Source of the DNA: Streptomyces sp. ISL-1
GTDB lineage: Bacteria > Actinomycetota > Actinomycetes > Streptomycetales > Streptomycetaceae
DNA length: 64,000 nucleotides
Reading direction: 5' to 3'
NCBI RefSeq assembly: GCF_018614585.1
Contig: NZ_JAGGOI010000003.1
Coordinates: 1 to 64,000, forward strand
The position numbers were made by a program, and so were the translations under genes. Positions 17,645 through 27,239 of this stretch are shown one piece after another; positions within the stretch are counted from its first letter, which is position 1, and every line of letters starts with the position of its first letter. The notes under the pieces are model-generated. The model saw only the letters and a program-made list of their open reading frames with translations. It had not been told where the DNA came from and searched no databases.

Positions 17645-19257
17645 GACGGCCTCTCACGGTTCTCCCGGGCGGAGCGGGCTCCACCCGGTGTCGGGTCCGG
17701 ACGCAATGCGTCGCGGTCGTACGGCCGGCCGGGTCGGCATGCCTTGCCCCGAGCTCCGGGCGCCTCGGGGTCCGGAGCGGTGGCGTCCACCTCCGGAATG
17801 TCGGCTTCCGGCCCAAAACCCCAAGCGTTCGACCCGGCCCGGGTGACCTGTGACGTCGTCGAAAGCGACTGCTCGAACAAGCCTGCCAAGTGCGTGCCCG
17901 CTGCGTCACCGAGCAGCGCCCGCGACCAGCGCAGCGTCACATGCAGTCGCCCATCGGTGGAAGCCGCCGCCACGCTCAGCCCGCGCGGCATCCGCGCCGG
18001 TGCGGAGAACCACACGGCTATCGCCCGGCCGGCGTCACCGAAGTCCAGCGAGTACGGAACGCGTCCGATATTGGTGACCAGCGCCGTCGACGTCCAGGGC
18101 GCCGCCGCCCGCCGCGCGCCACGGGTGAGCGCGCCCCGGATTCCGACCGGCAGCAGCCGCGCGGTCAACAGGCTCGCCCCGGAACCCAGCGGCGCGCCCT
18201 GGGCCGACTTCAGCGCGCGGGTGCGCCGAGCGGTGGTGCCCAGCAACCGGGCCACGGCCGCCAGGTCCGGCCGCTCACCGAGCAGCAGGTCCGTGTCGCG
18301 CGGGTCCTCGGAGGTCATGGCCACCTCGACGAGCCGGGTTCCGTTCCCCATCGGCATCTCTCTGCCGCGCGGACGGTCGTCGACGGGCATGGTGATCCGC
18401 ACCGGACCGGCCGGCCTGCCCTGCGAGACGTTCCAGCGGCCCACCATCAGTGACGCCGCGACCAGCAGTTGGTCGTTGACGGTCCACGGCGCGAGCCCGC
18501 CGGTCCGGCCCACACGCGGCGGAACGGGCAGTTCCGCCTGCAGCATGCCGTTGCCCGCGGCGCGGGCGCGCACCGGCTCGGGGCGGGAGTCCGGCGCGAC
18601 TCGCACGGGCCGCGCGCGCACCGCGCGGCCCGTGCCGTCGGTCGCGGCCGGGGGCGGCCCCGAGGGGTCCAGCCGAACCGGCCCGGGGACGGGGAGAGCG
18701 GCCGAGCCGCCGTACAGTTCCGCGGTCGTGGCGAGCACCCGCAGCCCGGACCCAGCGTCGAGGGCCGTGTGATGCATCGTCAGCAGCAGCACGGTCCGGG
18801 TCGCCCCCGGCACGCCCGCCTCCGGCGGCTCACCGGCGGCCGCTCCCCCGTCCACCTCGATGACTTCCAGGCGCATCGGCGGCGACAGGGCCAGTGACGG
18901 GCATTGGGTCAGGGCTCGCGCGCGGGCGCGGCCCAACGCGTCAGGTCCCGGCCGCGCGAAGCTCACCGGGTCGCTGTCCGGTTCGCCAGTCAGCTCCCAC
19001 GCGAAGGACTGCCGGTGCCGGCGGCCGGGCACTTCCCGCATCAGCACCCGGGGGTGCGTCAGCAGCGCCCGCCGGAACGCGGTCCGCAACCGTGCCGGGT
19101 CCAGCCGTCCGGGCAGATGGACCTCGACATGTACGGTCTCCGGCTCGTCGTCACTGAGGCAGTGCCGCGACACCTCATCGATGATCGGAAAGGGAAGCCG
19201 GACCCCGCCGGGATGGGTTGCGGTCCCCCACCCGGCGGCGGTCCGCGACGAGGTCAT
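17641..19257 (-). CDS. Condensation-domain / PapA5-like acyltransferase
   Basis: A 538-residue protein starting at ATG 19257 in a 4-bp overlap with the arabinosyltransferase gene. The in-frame region upstream is only a shadow. The acyl-transfer motif HHTALDAG (HHxxxDG-like) is at ~162-169. The N-terminal PFPIIDEVSRHCLSDDEPETVHVEVHLPGRLDP fits stand-alone condensation or PapA-type enzymes, which esterify an alcohol with an acyl thioester. A DFGDAG-like motif, conserved near the C-terminal half of condensation domains, is visible in YSLDFGDAGRAI. Context suggests acylation of a cell-envelope glycan or lipid. Confidence 0.82.
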   Translation of the reverse strand: MTSSRTAAGWGTATHPGGVRLPFPIIDEVSRHCLSDDEPETVHVEVHLPGRLDPARLRTAFRRALLTHPRVLMREVPGRRHRQSFAWELTGEPDSDPVSFARPGPDALGRARARALTQCPSLALSPPMRLEVIEVDGGAAAGEPPEAGVPGATRTVLLLTMHHTALDAGSGLRVLATTAELYGGSAALPVPGPVRLDPSGPPPAATDGTGRAVRARPVRVAPDSRPEPVRARAAGNGMLQAELPVPPRVGRTGGLAPWTVNDQLLVAASLMVGRWNVSQGRPAGPVRITMPVDDRPRGREMPMGNGTRLVEVAMTSEDPRDTDLLLGERPDLAAVARLLGTTARRTRALKSAQGAPLGSGASLLTARLLPVGIRGALTRGARRAAAPWTSTALVTNIGRVPYSLDFGDAGRAIAVWFSAPARMPRGLSVAAASTDGRLHVTLRWSRALLGDAAGTHLAGLFEQSLSTTSQVTRAGSNAWGFGPEADIPEVDATAPDPEAPGARGKACRPGRPYDRDALRPDPTPGGARSARENRERPS

Positions 19258-22200
19258 GACGGGCCACCGCCTCCCGGATACCGAGGGGGCGGCTCGGGCC
19301 AGTCCCCGTCGCCCGTGCTTCCCTGCTGGGCCGTGACCATCGGTCCGGCTTCCGGCGCGTCGGCACCGCCATCGTCTTCCCGACCGGCGGCCGCGGACGC
19401 CGGGCTCACCGCCGTCACCAAGGCGGCGGACAGGGCCACCAGTGCCAGTACCTGGGCGAAGGCGCTGAACGCGCCTTGCCCGGCGGCAGCCGGCTCCCCG
19501 GCGCCGACGGCCGCGGCGATGCCCGCTCCGGCCATCGCCACCGCGGCGGTCGGCACCAGGACGGCCGGCCGGAACCGGGCCGCCACGGCGAGTACGGGCA
19601 CCACCAGGGCCAGCGGACCCGCCGCCACCGCGACGACGGCGGTCAGCGCCAGCGTCCCGAGCAGCATCCCGGGGGCCGCCGGTTCGGGCAGCTCCTCGTC
19701 TCTTCCTCCGACGTTGCGCCTGCGGCCCACGAAGGCCAGTGCGGCCAGCGCGGCGAGCGCGATCACACCGCCGATCAGGGCGGCCCGGTACGGCCTGGAG
19801 GGCTCGAACTCCAGCTTCACCGTGCCGAACGCCCCGTCCGGGACCACCCAGGCCTGCTGCCAGCCGTCGAGCCGCACCGACTCCAGCTCCGTGCCGTACA
19901 GGGTGGCCTTCCAGCCGTCGTTGGCGTTCTCGTAGGTCTGCAGGTACGTGGCCTCGCCGGAGCCGGCCGAGACCGACACGGTCCGGCTGTCGTCGGTCCA
20001 CTTGGTGACGGTGGCCTCGCGGCCCGCCGCTCCCGCGATCTTCTGCGGGGTGCCGTGGGTCAGAGTGACGTCGCTGATCGCCAGCGGACCCGCGTCACCC
20101 GCCTCCACCTCGTGCTTTCCGACCGGAAGGTCCAGGGTGCCGTCCTTTTCCTCTCCCGCGCAGAGTGCGACGGTGACGGGACGCCGCTCGGTGAGGTCCC
20201 GGACGGATCCGGAGGCCTTCGTCTTGTGCAGGACGCCGCCGACGGCAAGGTCCGGGCCCTCACCGCACGGCAGCGAGAAGCGCGCGGACGGCTTCGGAGG
20301 CGGCACCCGCAGGTCGGCCAGCGCGGGAACGTGGACCTCACTGAGCCCGACCGGCAGCTGCAACTGCGCGTTCGCCACCGGATTGTGGACGGTGAGCGGG
20401 GCGACCCTGCTGACGGTGATGTCGAGCCGGTTCGTCTCGATCTCCGGGAAGCGCACCCGCCCGTTCTCGTCCACTTCAGCCGTCGCGGCGCCGTGCGGCG
20501 AGCTGATCAGCACCTGCTCGGGCCGGGTGGACACCCCGCCCGCCGCAGCCAGGATGATCTCGTCAACCTTCTTCTTCTTGGGCCAGCTCAGGTGGACGAC
20601 CGGCCGGTCGCCCGCGATCCAGGCGGTCGTCAGATCACCGTCGACCAGGTTGCGGGCGCTGAGTGACAGGCCGTTGCGGCTGGTGGAATCCGCGGAGGCC
20701 GTCACCCGGTTCCTCGATCCCGGAGCCGAAAGGTCCAGCAGTTCGTCCAACGGGCCGCCGGGCACGGCGACGGCTCGCGCCGACACCTTGTACTCGCCCG
20801 CTTCCTGGGTGCTGAACTGCCGGTGCAGTCCCACCTCGGCCGATACGGGCGACAAGCCGCCCGCGTCGGTGCCGCGGTGCAGGGAGTAAACGGTCGCCTC
20901 CGCGTCGGTGCGCTTCGCGTCGGCGGGCAGCGCCAGCATGCGCGTCACCTGCACATCCGGGATCGACACCTCGGAGAAGCCGGCCCCGGACAGGCCCGGC
21001 CGCGCCTGCTGCGCGGCAAGGACGGTGATCTTCATCCAGGAGGCCTCGCCGACGGGCGCCTTGACGGTCTGCGGCTGGCCGTTCGTCTGCAGCGGGCTTT
21101 CGGCCGAACCGCGGTCGGTCTCGATCCGCACCCGCGTGGGCGCAGCGCGCATGCTGTCGCCCGGGAGGGGCGTCAGCTGGATGGAGGCCGGGACGTCGGT
21201 CGGCCCGGAGAAGTCCACCTTGAGCCACTGACCGGCCGGCTTGCCCGGGCTGCCCTCGGCCCACGCGGTGTCCGGGTTGCCGTCGAAGGCGTTCACCGGG
21301 TCGTACTGCGGCAGGTGGAACAGCCAGTTGCCGCTGCTGGAGGCCGTCACGGACGTCGCGCCGCGCAGGTCGGCCGTCGTCTGGTGATCGGTGCCCTGCG
21401 ACGGCAGGATCTGCTTGGGCTTCTCGCCCGGGTTCTGCAGGCTGCCGGAGTGATTGCGCTCGTCCGGGGTGTACGTGTACGAGGTGTTGTTGTTGACCAG
21501 GCCGAACCGGGTGTCGGCTCGGCGCAGCCCGTCCGCGACGGCCTTCACCGGTGCGGTGACGCCCTTGGGAAGACGGTCCCCGGCCAGTACGGCCGGCCGG
21601 CCGGCCATCGAGGGATCGGCCGACAGCTGGAGCAGCGCCTCGGGTCCGCCACTGACCACGGCCGTGTCGGCCACGGTCGACACACCGACCCTGGCGGGAC
21701 GCCTGTCGCGGTCCTGCGGCTGATAGATCTCCACGGACTGGAGCCGCGGATACAGCCCCTGCACCTGCAGCGGGGTGTCGGCGGCGATGCGCCCGCCGGT
21801 CACGAGCGGGCCGAACCCTGCGACCTTGCTGTAGCCGGACGATTCCAAGGTCCGTTTCACCGTCTGCGGCGGTACATAACCGATCTGGTCGGGGTCGAGG
21901 TCATTACGCACGACCACTTCGTGCATGCCGGCCCGTGCCAGGTACGCCTGAAGGCCCGGAACCTCGGTGCCGGACAGCAGCGCCTGCTCGACGGCGTCCG
22001 TCGCACGGCGTGAACCGGGTGTACCGAAGGGGACGAAGTCACGCTGTGCCCAGGGCGTTTCGGCCAGCACGTCGAACGGCTGGTCGATGGGGGAACCCCA
22101 GGTGTAGATGCCGTGCGCCGTCGCCGGTACGACCACGGCCCGGCTGTTCGGGGCGTTGTCCTTGAGCCAGTCCGCAGCCTTCTCCCAGTGGGTGGGCAGC

Positions 22201-23522
22201 TTGGTGAAGGCGCCGGGCTGCAGGATCGAGCCATTGAGGTACGGCAGGGCCAGGCCGGGCAGTACCAGCACCGCCACCACTGCGGGCGCCCAGCGGCGAC
22301 CGGGAAGTGCGCGAGGACTTCTGCCCACGGAGAACACAGCCGTCAGGTGGGCCAGGCCGAGGGCGAGCGCGAGGGCCAGTCCCGGCTGGAACTTGTAGAT
22401 GTTGCGGAAGGGCTTCAGCGACCCGTTCAACCACTCCTGCACGACACCGTGGAACGGACCGCCGAAGGCGCCGCCGTACCCGGCCAGCGTCATCAGGACG
22501 ACGGCCAGGACGGTCAACAGCAGCCAGCGGCGCTCCGGCAGGTCCCGGCGGGCCAGGCCCGCCAGCCCCAGTGCGGCGGCGAACGCCGAACCCAGGACGG
22601 TGATGACGGAGGCCGCGACGGTCCAGCCGGCCGGCAGCCATGCCTCACCGAAGTTGAGATACGCCACCCAGTTGCCGGCGCCGCGCAGCAGCTCGGTCGC
22701 GGACATGGTGGCGGTGGTGGTCTCGGCCTGCTCGACGTACGGCATGAAGTTCTCGCCGTGGATGGCGAGCAGGAACAGCGGCACCACCCACCACACGGTG
22801 GCCAGCACGACGCCCGGTATCCACCAGCCCAGCAGCGCGCGCCGACGCCGGCCGGCCGGGCGGCTGAGCAGGTACAGACCCACGGGCAGCAGCGCGGCCA
22901 GCGTCGAGGCGGCGTTCACGCCACCCATGAAGGGGATCAGCATGGCCGAACGTGCGGCGGCCATACGGGGGCTCAGCGCCGCAGAGGTCAGCGGCAGCAG
23001 CACCCAGGGCAGCAGGGCACCGGGCAGCGCGGCGGCGGAGGTCGAGCCGATGACGATCGTGAAGGTGGGCCACAGCGCGTATACCACCGCACCGAGCAGC
23101 CGTGTCGCGGGCGTGCCCACATGCAGCCGTTCGGCGAGCCTGAGCGCACCCCAGAAGGCGGCGGTCACGATGATCGACAGCCAGAGCCGCTCGGCCAGCC
23201 ACACCGGCACCTGCAGCAGGTCCATGAACGCGTAGTAAGGGAGCGCCGGGAAGGCGTAGCCGATGTACTGGTTGGCTATGCCGCCGAGGCCCGCGTTGCC
23301 GTTCCACAGCGAACCGAGGTCGCCGAGGAAGCGCCACGGGTCGAGGGCGACGCCGAGCTTGGTCTCGAACGTCATCTTCCCCGGTGACACCGCGAGGAAG
23401 GACACCAGCACGACGCCCCAGAAGCCGAAAAGCAGACGTCGTCCGCGCGGCGCCCCGGACGCCTCGGACGGCGTCGCGCCGGGCTGCGGCGCCCGGGTGG
23501 GCGCCTGGACCGTAGTGGTCAT
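19254..23522 (-). CDS. AftD-like alpha-(1->3)-arabinofuranosyltransferase family protein
   Basis: A 1422-residue GT-C membrane glycosyltransferase. After a cytosolic ~30 residues, about 11-13 transmembrane segments (to ~450) form the GT-C core. An early acidic loop follows the first helix (SPGKMTFETKLGVALDP), and a GNAGLGGIANQYIGYAFPALPYY region is typical of AftD/DUF3367. The extracytoplasmic half has a carbohydrate-binding discoidin-like domain (DLRGATSVTASSSGNWLFHLPQ, TAWAEGSPGKPAGQ) and repeats it near TTAWIAGDRP. C-terminal TM helices (~1245-1390) follow. The length equals mycobacterial AftD. The acceptor in Streptomyces is unknown, since arabinogalactan is not a known component. Confidence 0.87.
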   Translation of the reverse strand: MTTTVQAPTRAPQPGATPSEASGAPRGRRLLFGFWGVVLVSFLAVSPGKMTFETKLGVALDPWRFLGDLGSLWNGNAGLGGIANQYIGYAFPALPYYAFMDLLQVPVWLAERLWLSIIVTAAFWGALRLAERLHVGTPATRLLGAVVYALWPTFTIVIGSTSAAALPGALLPWVLLPLTSAALSPRMAAARSAMLIPFMGGVNAASTLAALLPVGLYLLSRPAGRRRRALLGWWIPGVVLATVWWVVPLFLLAIHGENFMPYVEQAETTTATMSATELLRGAGNWVAYLNFGEAWLPAGWTVAASVITVLGSAFAAALGLAGLARRDLPERRWLLLTVLAVVLMTLAGYGGAFGGPFHGVVQEWLNGSLKPFRNIYKFQPGLALALALGLAHLTAVFSVGRSPRALPGRRWAPAVVAVLVLPGLALPYLNGSILQPGAFTKLPTHWEKAADWLKDNAPNSRAVVVPATAHGIYTWGSPIDQPFDVLAETPWAQRDFVPFGTPGSRRATDAVEQALLSGTEVPGLQAYLARAGMHEVVVRNDLDPDQIGYVPPQTVKRTLESSGYSKVAGFGPLVTGGRIAADTPLQVQGLYPRLQSVEIYQPQDRDRRPARVGVSTVADTAVVSGGPEALLQLSADPSMAGRPAVLAGDRLPKGVTAPVKAVADGLRRADTRFGLVNNNTSYTYTPDERNHSGSLQNPGEKPKQILPSQGTDHQTTADLRGATSVTASSSGNWLFHLPQYDPVNAFDGNPDTAWAEGSPGKPAGQWLKVDFSGPTDVPASIQLTPLPGDSMRAAPTRVRIETDRGSAESPLQTNGQPQTVKAPVGEASWMKITVLAAQQARPGLSGAGFSEVSIPDVQVTRMLALPADAKRTDAEATVYSLHRGTDAGGLSPVSAEVGLHRQFSTQEAGEYKVSARAVAVPGGPLDELLDLSAPGSRNRVTASADSTSRNGLSLSARNLVDGDLTTAWIAGDRPVVHLSWPKKKKVDEIILAAAGGVSTRPEQVLISSPHGAATAEVDENGRVRFPEIETNRLDITVSRVAPLTVHNPVANAQLQLPVGLSEVHVPALADLRVPPPKPSARFSLPCGEGPDLAVGGVLHKTKASGSVRDLTERRPVTVALCAGEEKDGTLDLPVGKHEVEAGDAGPLAISDVTLTHGTPQKIAGAAGREATVTKWTDDSRTVSVSAGSGEATYLQTYENANDGWKATLYGTELESVRLDGWQQAWVVPDGAFGTVKLEFEPSRPYRAALIGGVIALAALAALAFVGRRRNVGGRDEELPEPAAPGMLLGTLALTAVVAVAAGPLALVVPVLAVAARFRPAVLVPTAAVAMAGAGIAAAVGAGEPAAAGQGAFSAFAQVLALVALSAALVTAVSPASAAAGREDDGGADAPEAGPMVTAQQGSTGDGDWPEPPPRYPGGGGPS

Positions 23523-23544
23523 GACCGTTCCTCGCTTCGCTTGC

Positions 23545-24222
23545 TCATGGGCTTCGCCTGAGAATCAGCAGCAGATTCCAGGTGGCGATCTCGCGGAGTC
23601 CCGGCACCCGGGTGATCGTGCTCGCGAAGAATGGCCAGTAACGGGACCGCGCCGTGACGATTTGCACGTCGTCGCGGCCGCGGACGTGCCGCAGGGTGTG
23701 ACCGATATGGACGGGGAACAGGTTTTCGCCGACCGTGTGCTTGGCCTCGTGGCCGGTGCGCCGTTCGTAGCGTTCGCGGGCCCGGGCGGCCCCGAGGTAG
23801 TGCCACGGCGCTGTCTCGTGACCTCCCCAGGGGGAGAGCCAGTTGGTGAACGACAGGTAGATCAGTCCGCCGGGGCGGGTGACCCGCACCATCTCGCTGA
23901 TGAACGTCTGCGGGTCCGACACGTGCTCCAGCACATTGGACGAGAAGCACACGTCCGCCGCGCCGTCGGCGAGCGGCAGCAGATAGCCGTCGGCGAGCAC
24001 CGCGTCCTCGGTCACCGGGCCGCGGGCGCTCAGCTCCCGCAGGTCGGGCTCGAAGAGGTAGCTCTGCGCGCCGTGGCGGCGGAACTCCTCGGTGAAGTGG
24101 CCGCTGCCGCCGCCGATGTCGACGACGATCTTGCCGGGCAGGTCGATGTGACGTGCCACTTGTGAGACCGAGTCACGGGCCAGCAGGGTGTAGCACTGCT
24201 CGGGGTCGCTCTGTTCGCGCAT
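23545..24222 (-). CDS. Class I SAM methyltransferase (start probably lost to a 1-nt frameshift)
   Basis: The open frame from ATG 24222 gives 225 residues with motif I VVDIGGGSGHF, an EPDLREL acidic loop, ADVCFSSNVLEHV and RPGGLIYLS. The ATG has no ribosome site. The frame remains open and coding-like upstream (ERAFKDPSLRRSATLFRAF) to a run of five A at 24289-24293. Removing one base there would join it to a GTG at 24304 overlapping the stop of the glycosyltransferase gene (GTGA). The natural start is therefore probably GTG 24304, with a homopolymer error or real mutation. A role in envelope glycan methylation is inferred. Confidence 0.85.
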   Translation of the reverse strand: MREQSDPEQCYTLLARDSVSQVARHIDLPGKIVVDIGGGSGHFTEEFRRHGAQSYLFEPDLRELSARGPVTEDAVLADGYLLPLADGAADVCFSSNVLEHVSDPQTFISEMVRVTRPGGLIYLSFTNWLSPWGGHETAPWHYLGAARARERYERRTGHEAKHTVGENLFPVHIGHTLRHVRGRDDVQIVTARSRYWPFFASTITRVPGLREIATWNLLLILRRSP

Positions 24223-24300
24223 GAACGCCCGGAAGAGGGTGGCCGATCGCCGCAGCGACGGATCCTTGAACGCGCGTTCGGTGACATCAAAAATGGCCGC

Positions 24301-25509
24301 TCACCTCCCGCGTCCCGGGGCGGCGGCGAGCGCAGCGGCCTCGGCGGCGACCGCCTGGAACTGACGGACCGTCGATCTCCAGCGGAAACGCTTGGCGCGA
24401 CGCGCGGCGGCACGTCCCATGGCTGCGCGCCGGTGGGCACTGAGGGACAGAGTGCACCACGCGGCGGCGAACGAACTCTCGCCCCGGGCCAGCACCCCGG
24501 TCTCTCCGTCCTCGATGGAGTCGCACAGGCCCGGTATGTCGAAACCGACTGCGGGAGTGGCCCGGGCGGCGGCCTCGGTGACGACCAGCCCCCAGCCCTC
24601 GACGAGGGAGGGGTGCAACAGCAGCCACGCCTCGCACATCAGCCGGTGCTTCTCGGCCTCCGACACCCGGCCGGCGAACGTCACACCGGGGCCGGCCATG
24701 GCTTCCAGCCGCTCCCGCTCGGGGCCGTCACCGACGATGACGAGCCGACCGCCGGTGACCGGACGGACCCGCTCCCACAGCCGCAGGAGCAGATCGATGC
24801 GCTTGTACTCCACCAGCCGTCCGACGGCCAGGAACAGCGGTTCCTTCGCCTCGGGCAGCAGCACGCCGGGGTCTTCGACGCCGTTGTTGACGATCCGGAT
24901 ACGGTCCGCGGCCACGCCGATGCCGCGAAGCTCGGAGGCGGTCGACTCGGAGACGGCCACCATCAGGTTTGCGCGGTGGGTGCCTGCCAGCGCCCAGTGC
25001 TCCAGCCTGCGGCCGAGCCGGGCCGCCGGGCCCGGGTAACGCATCTGCCAAAGATCGGTGTGCACATGGTTGACCAGGCACAACGTCGGTCCGCGGTGCC
25101 ACAGCGGCGCCAGGTACGGCATGCCGTTGCACACCTCGACCAGCAGGTCGCAGTCGCCGACCTCGCGGGCGAAGGTCTTCCTGGCGCGCAGGAAGTGTCC
25201 TGCGTCACCGCCTGCGGAGACCACCCGGTAGTCGCGTTCTGCGGCCGGGCCGCCACACACGAGCGTGACCTCGTGGCCGCCGGCCGTCAGACCGCCGGCT
25301 ATCCGGTCGATGAGCAGTTCCGAGCCGCCGGCGGCCTGGTTGCCCAGGTCACGGCGGGCGAGGAAGGTGATCCGGCGCGGCAGAGGTTCCGCGACGGGTG
25401 CGATGTGCGGGTCATCGGCGAGCGAGTTGGTGGCTGGGCTGCCGGTGCGGGCTTGAGCGGGGACGGAGTCCTCCTGGCCGGAGGCCAGAGCGGACGCGTG
25501 CTGGGGCAT
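24301..25509 (-). CDS. GT4-family glycosyltransferase
   Basis: A 402-residue GT-B enzyme. After ~40 disordered residues, the N-terminal Rossmann domain has ITFLARRDLGNQAAGGSELLIDRIA and a GGHEVTLVCGG segment. The C-terminal domain has the linker VGRLVEYKRIDLLL and the donor-binding EGWGLVVTEAAARATPAVG (E-x7-E) motif of retaining GT4 enzymes. The nucleotide-sugar donor is unknown. First gene of the minus-strand envelope block; the 290-bp region upstream (25510-25799) must hold the promoter. Confidence 0.92.
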   Translation of the reverse strand: MPQHASALASGQEDSVPAQARTGSPATNSLADDPHIAPVAEPLPRRITFLARRDLGNQAAGGSELLIDRIAGGLTAGGHEVTLVCGGPAAERDYRVVSAGGDAGHFLRARKTFAREVGDCDLLVEVCNGMPYLAPLWHRGPTLCLVNHVHTDLWQMRYPGPAARLGRRLEHWALAGTHRANLMVAVSESTASELRGIGVAADRIRIVNNGVEDPGVLLPEAKEPLFLAVGRLVEYKRIDLLLRLWERVRPVTGGRLVIVGDGPERERLEAMAGPGVTFAGRVSEAEKHRLMCEAWLLLHPSLVEGWGLVVTEAAARATPAVGFDIPGLCDSIEDGETGVLARGESSFAAAWCTLSLSAHRRAAMGRAAARRAKRFRWRSTVRQFQAVAAEAAALAAAPGRGR

Positions 25510-25799
25510 AGAGGTGCTCCACTCGGCGGCTGCGGGGGCAGGCGGGTGAGGGATTGCCGGGCTTCCGGGGGTGAAGCGCTGGGCTGGCTCGGTGTGGGGG
25601 GTACTGCCGGGACGGTGCCGACCGGGATGTGCGGTCGATGTGTGTGAGCATCGGGCCGGTGGCAGACTCCTGAGAGTGGGAGCCTGGCACGAACCGGAAT
25701 CACTAGTTCTACTGCGGGGTAACCCAAGTGTTCGTTCGAGTGATTCGTTCCACTACTCACGCGGGTGACAAGTTTGGGCTGGTTGGCGGCCCACTTTCA

Positions 25800-26753
25800 T
25801 CACTTGTCTGAGTGTTCCGTCCGCCGACGGCCACGGATGAGCATCAGCACGCCGGCGGCGGCGAGCAGACCGCCCGCGATCCCGCCCACAACGGGCGCCG
25901 TCTCGCCGAGCACCTTCAGCCGACTGCCGTCGTCCGAGGCCAGCGTCACCTGCTCGCGCCGGGTCGCCTCGGTGAACTCCAGCCGCTTACTGGACAGCAG
26001 GGTGATCGCGTCCTTCTTCGAACCCGGGGCCCGCAGCGTCTTCGTCGGCGCGATCGCCGCGTTCATGATCCGGCCCGTGCGCTGGTCCACCGTCAGCTCG
26101 ATCCCCGCGTTGGAGTACCACTCCTCGGCGAGCACCTGGCCCTGCGGGCGGCCCACCAGCACGCCGGGCACCTGACGGGTGCCGGTGGCGGTGGCCGCGA
26201 CGGTGCCGACGAAGAGGTAGCCCCGGTGGCCGCGGATCTTGGTGGTGCCCTTGAACTCCAGCGGCACGGCGGCACCCAGGGTGCTGTCCCACCAGGTGTA
26301 AACGCGCTTCTCGACGTCGAACGGGAACTTCAGGTAGGCCTCGCCCTCGAACCTGGGCTTCTCCTCGCAGCAGCGCACCGGCAGGTTCGTCCGGCGGTCG
26401 GTGACCCAGCGTTCCGTGGTCCACTGCAGGGATTTCCGCGGGTCGGCCAGCGGCAGCGTCTTCGGCGTGTCGATCTGTGTCGAAACGTCCCAGATCGCGT
26501 TTCCGCTGCGCTCGCTGCCGGCGACGTCGCCCAGCACCCGACGGGTGATCGTTATCGTCTGGCCGTCCACCGTGGAGACGGATCCGGTGTCGAAATAACT
26601 ACCCTCACCGCTGAAGACCGTCGTGGAGTTCACGTCGGTCGGCGTGCGCTTGGCACGCGGCTCCACGTACCAGACGAGCAGCTGAGTGAGTACCAGCAGA
26701 AAAACGCCAGTACCCAGCAGAATCAGGGACCAACGCGACGGTGAACGGCGCAT
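25800..26753 (-). CDS. DUF3068 (PorA-like) membrane-anchored protein
   Basis: A 317-residue protein at ATG 26753; a longer upstream frame has no ribosome site and no conserved sequence. One N-terminal membrane helix (~8-28, LILLGTGVFLLVLTQLLVWY) and one C-terminal helix (~290-307) flank a large extracytoplasmic beta-rich domain. The domain has the DUF3068 features RTPTDVNSTTVFSGEGSYFD and RCCEEKPRFEGEAYLKFPFDVEKRVYTWWD. DUF3068 proteins accompany AftD-type and glycolipid genes in actinobacteria; no enzymatic function is known. It is separate from the GT4 gene by 290 bp. Confidence 0.85.
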   Translation of the reverse strand: MRRSPSRWSLILLGTGVFLLVLTQLLVWYVEPRAKRTPTDVNSTTVFSGEGSYFDTGSVSTVDGQTITITRRVLGDVAGSERSGNAIWDVSTQIDTPKTLPLADPRKSLQWTTERWVTDRRTNLPVRCCEEKPRFEGEAYLKFPFDVEKRVYTWWDSTLGAAVPLEFKGTTKIRGHRGYLFVGTVAATATGTRQVPGVLVGRPQGQVLAEEWYSNAGIELTVDQRTGRIMNAAIAPTKTLRAPGSKKDAITLLSSKRLEFTEATRREQVTLASDDGSRLKVLGETAPVVGGIAGGLLAAAGVLMLIRGRRRTEHSDK

Positions 26754-26897
26754 GCGGGTACTCCAATGCGGGCGGGATGTGCGGGGCGTACGTGGACTGT
26801 GCAGGAAGGGGTCACACGCACGGATCTCAGGCTGTCCGGGCCGAGGAGTGGCGTACCCGGGAGTAACAGCGCTGTGACCGGCGAAATTAGGCGGAGC

Positions 26898-26927
26898 TTG
26901 ACCACCTGTCAATGCGACTCGCATACT
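26898..26927 (+). promoter_or_regulatory. Candidate sigma70-type promoter for the DUF2613-like gene
   Basis: TTGACC (26898-26903) and CATACT (26922-26927) are separated by 18 bp, about 65 bp before the next start codon on the plus strand. It lies in the divergent region with the DUF3068 gene. Confidence 0.45.
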
Positions 26928-26992
26928 GATCGCGCCGGACCGGGCCGGCGCGCTGGGTGACAACCTCATCGACAGAGAGGCCAATCACCCTC

Positions 26993-27175
26993 ATGCCCAG
27001 ACTGCTCGCCGCCTTCCTGACCTGCGTCGCCTCCGCCGTCCTGGCCACAGGCGCCGCCTTCGGAATCGTCGCGGCCCTCAATGTCACACCCGAGCAGCAG
27101 AATGTGCCGCTCGTCACGTTCCCCGACCCTCCCGCCAACGGGACGTCCAGCACACCGAGCCCCAGCGCGGGCTAG
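26993..27175 (+). CDS. Small DUF2613-like membrane protein
   Basis: A 60-residue protein starting MPRLLAAFLTCVASAVLATGAAFGIVAALNV: one hydrophobic N-terminal segment followed by a short acidic/Pro/Ser tail outside the membrane. A GTG at 26957 would add 12 residues; the ATG is preferred because the hydrophobic segment follows at once. It resembles small actinobacterial DUF2613 proteins of unknown function. It sits alone between the DUF3068 gene (divergent) and the PucR gene. Confidence 0.65.
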   Translation: MPRLLAAFLTCVASAVLATGAAFGIVAALNVTPEQQNVPLVTFPDPPANGTSSTPSPSAG

Positions 27176-27239
27176 GTTTGTGAAGATCCAGGCCCGCTGA
27201 TCGAGCGGCATGCGGACCGGACGTCCGGGAGAAGGCGCT

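Noticed and set aside
19254..20001. N-terminal extension of the PapA-like gene into the arabinosyltransferase gene
   Set aside because: The extension is antisense-like composition; the ATGA overlap at 19254-19257 and the conserved start of the acyltransferase favour 19257.
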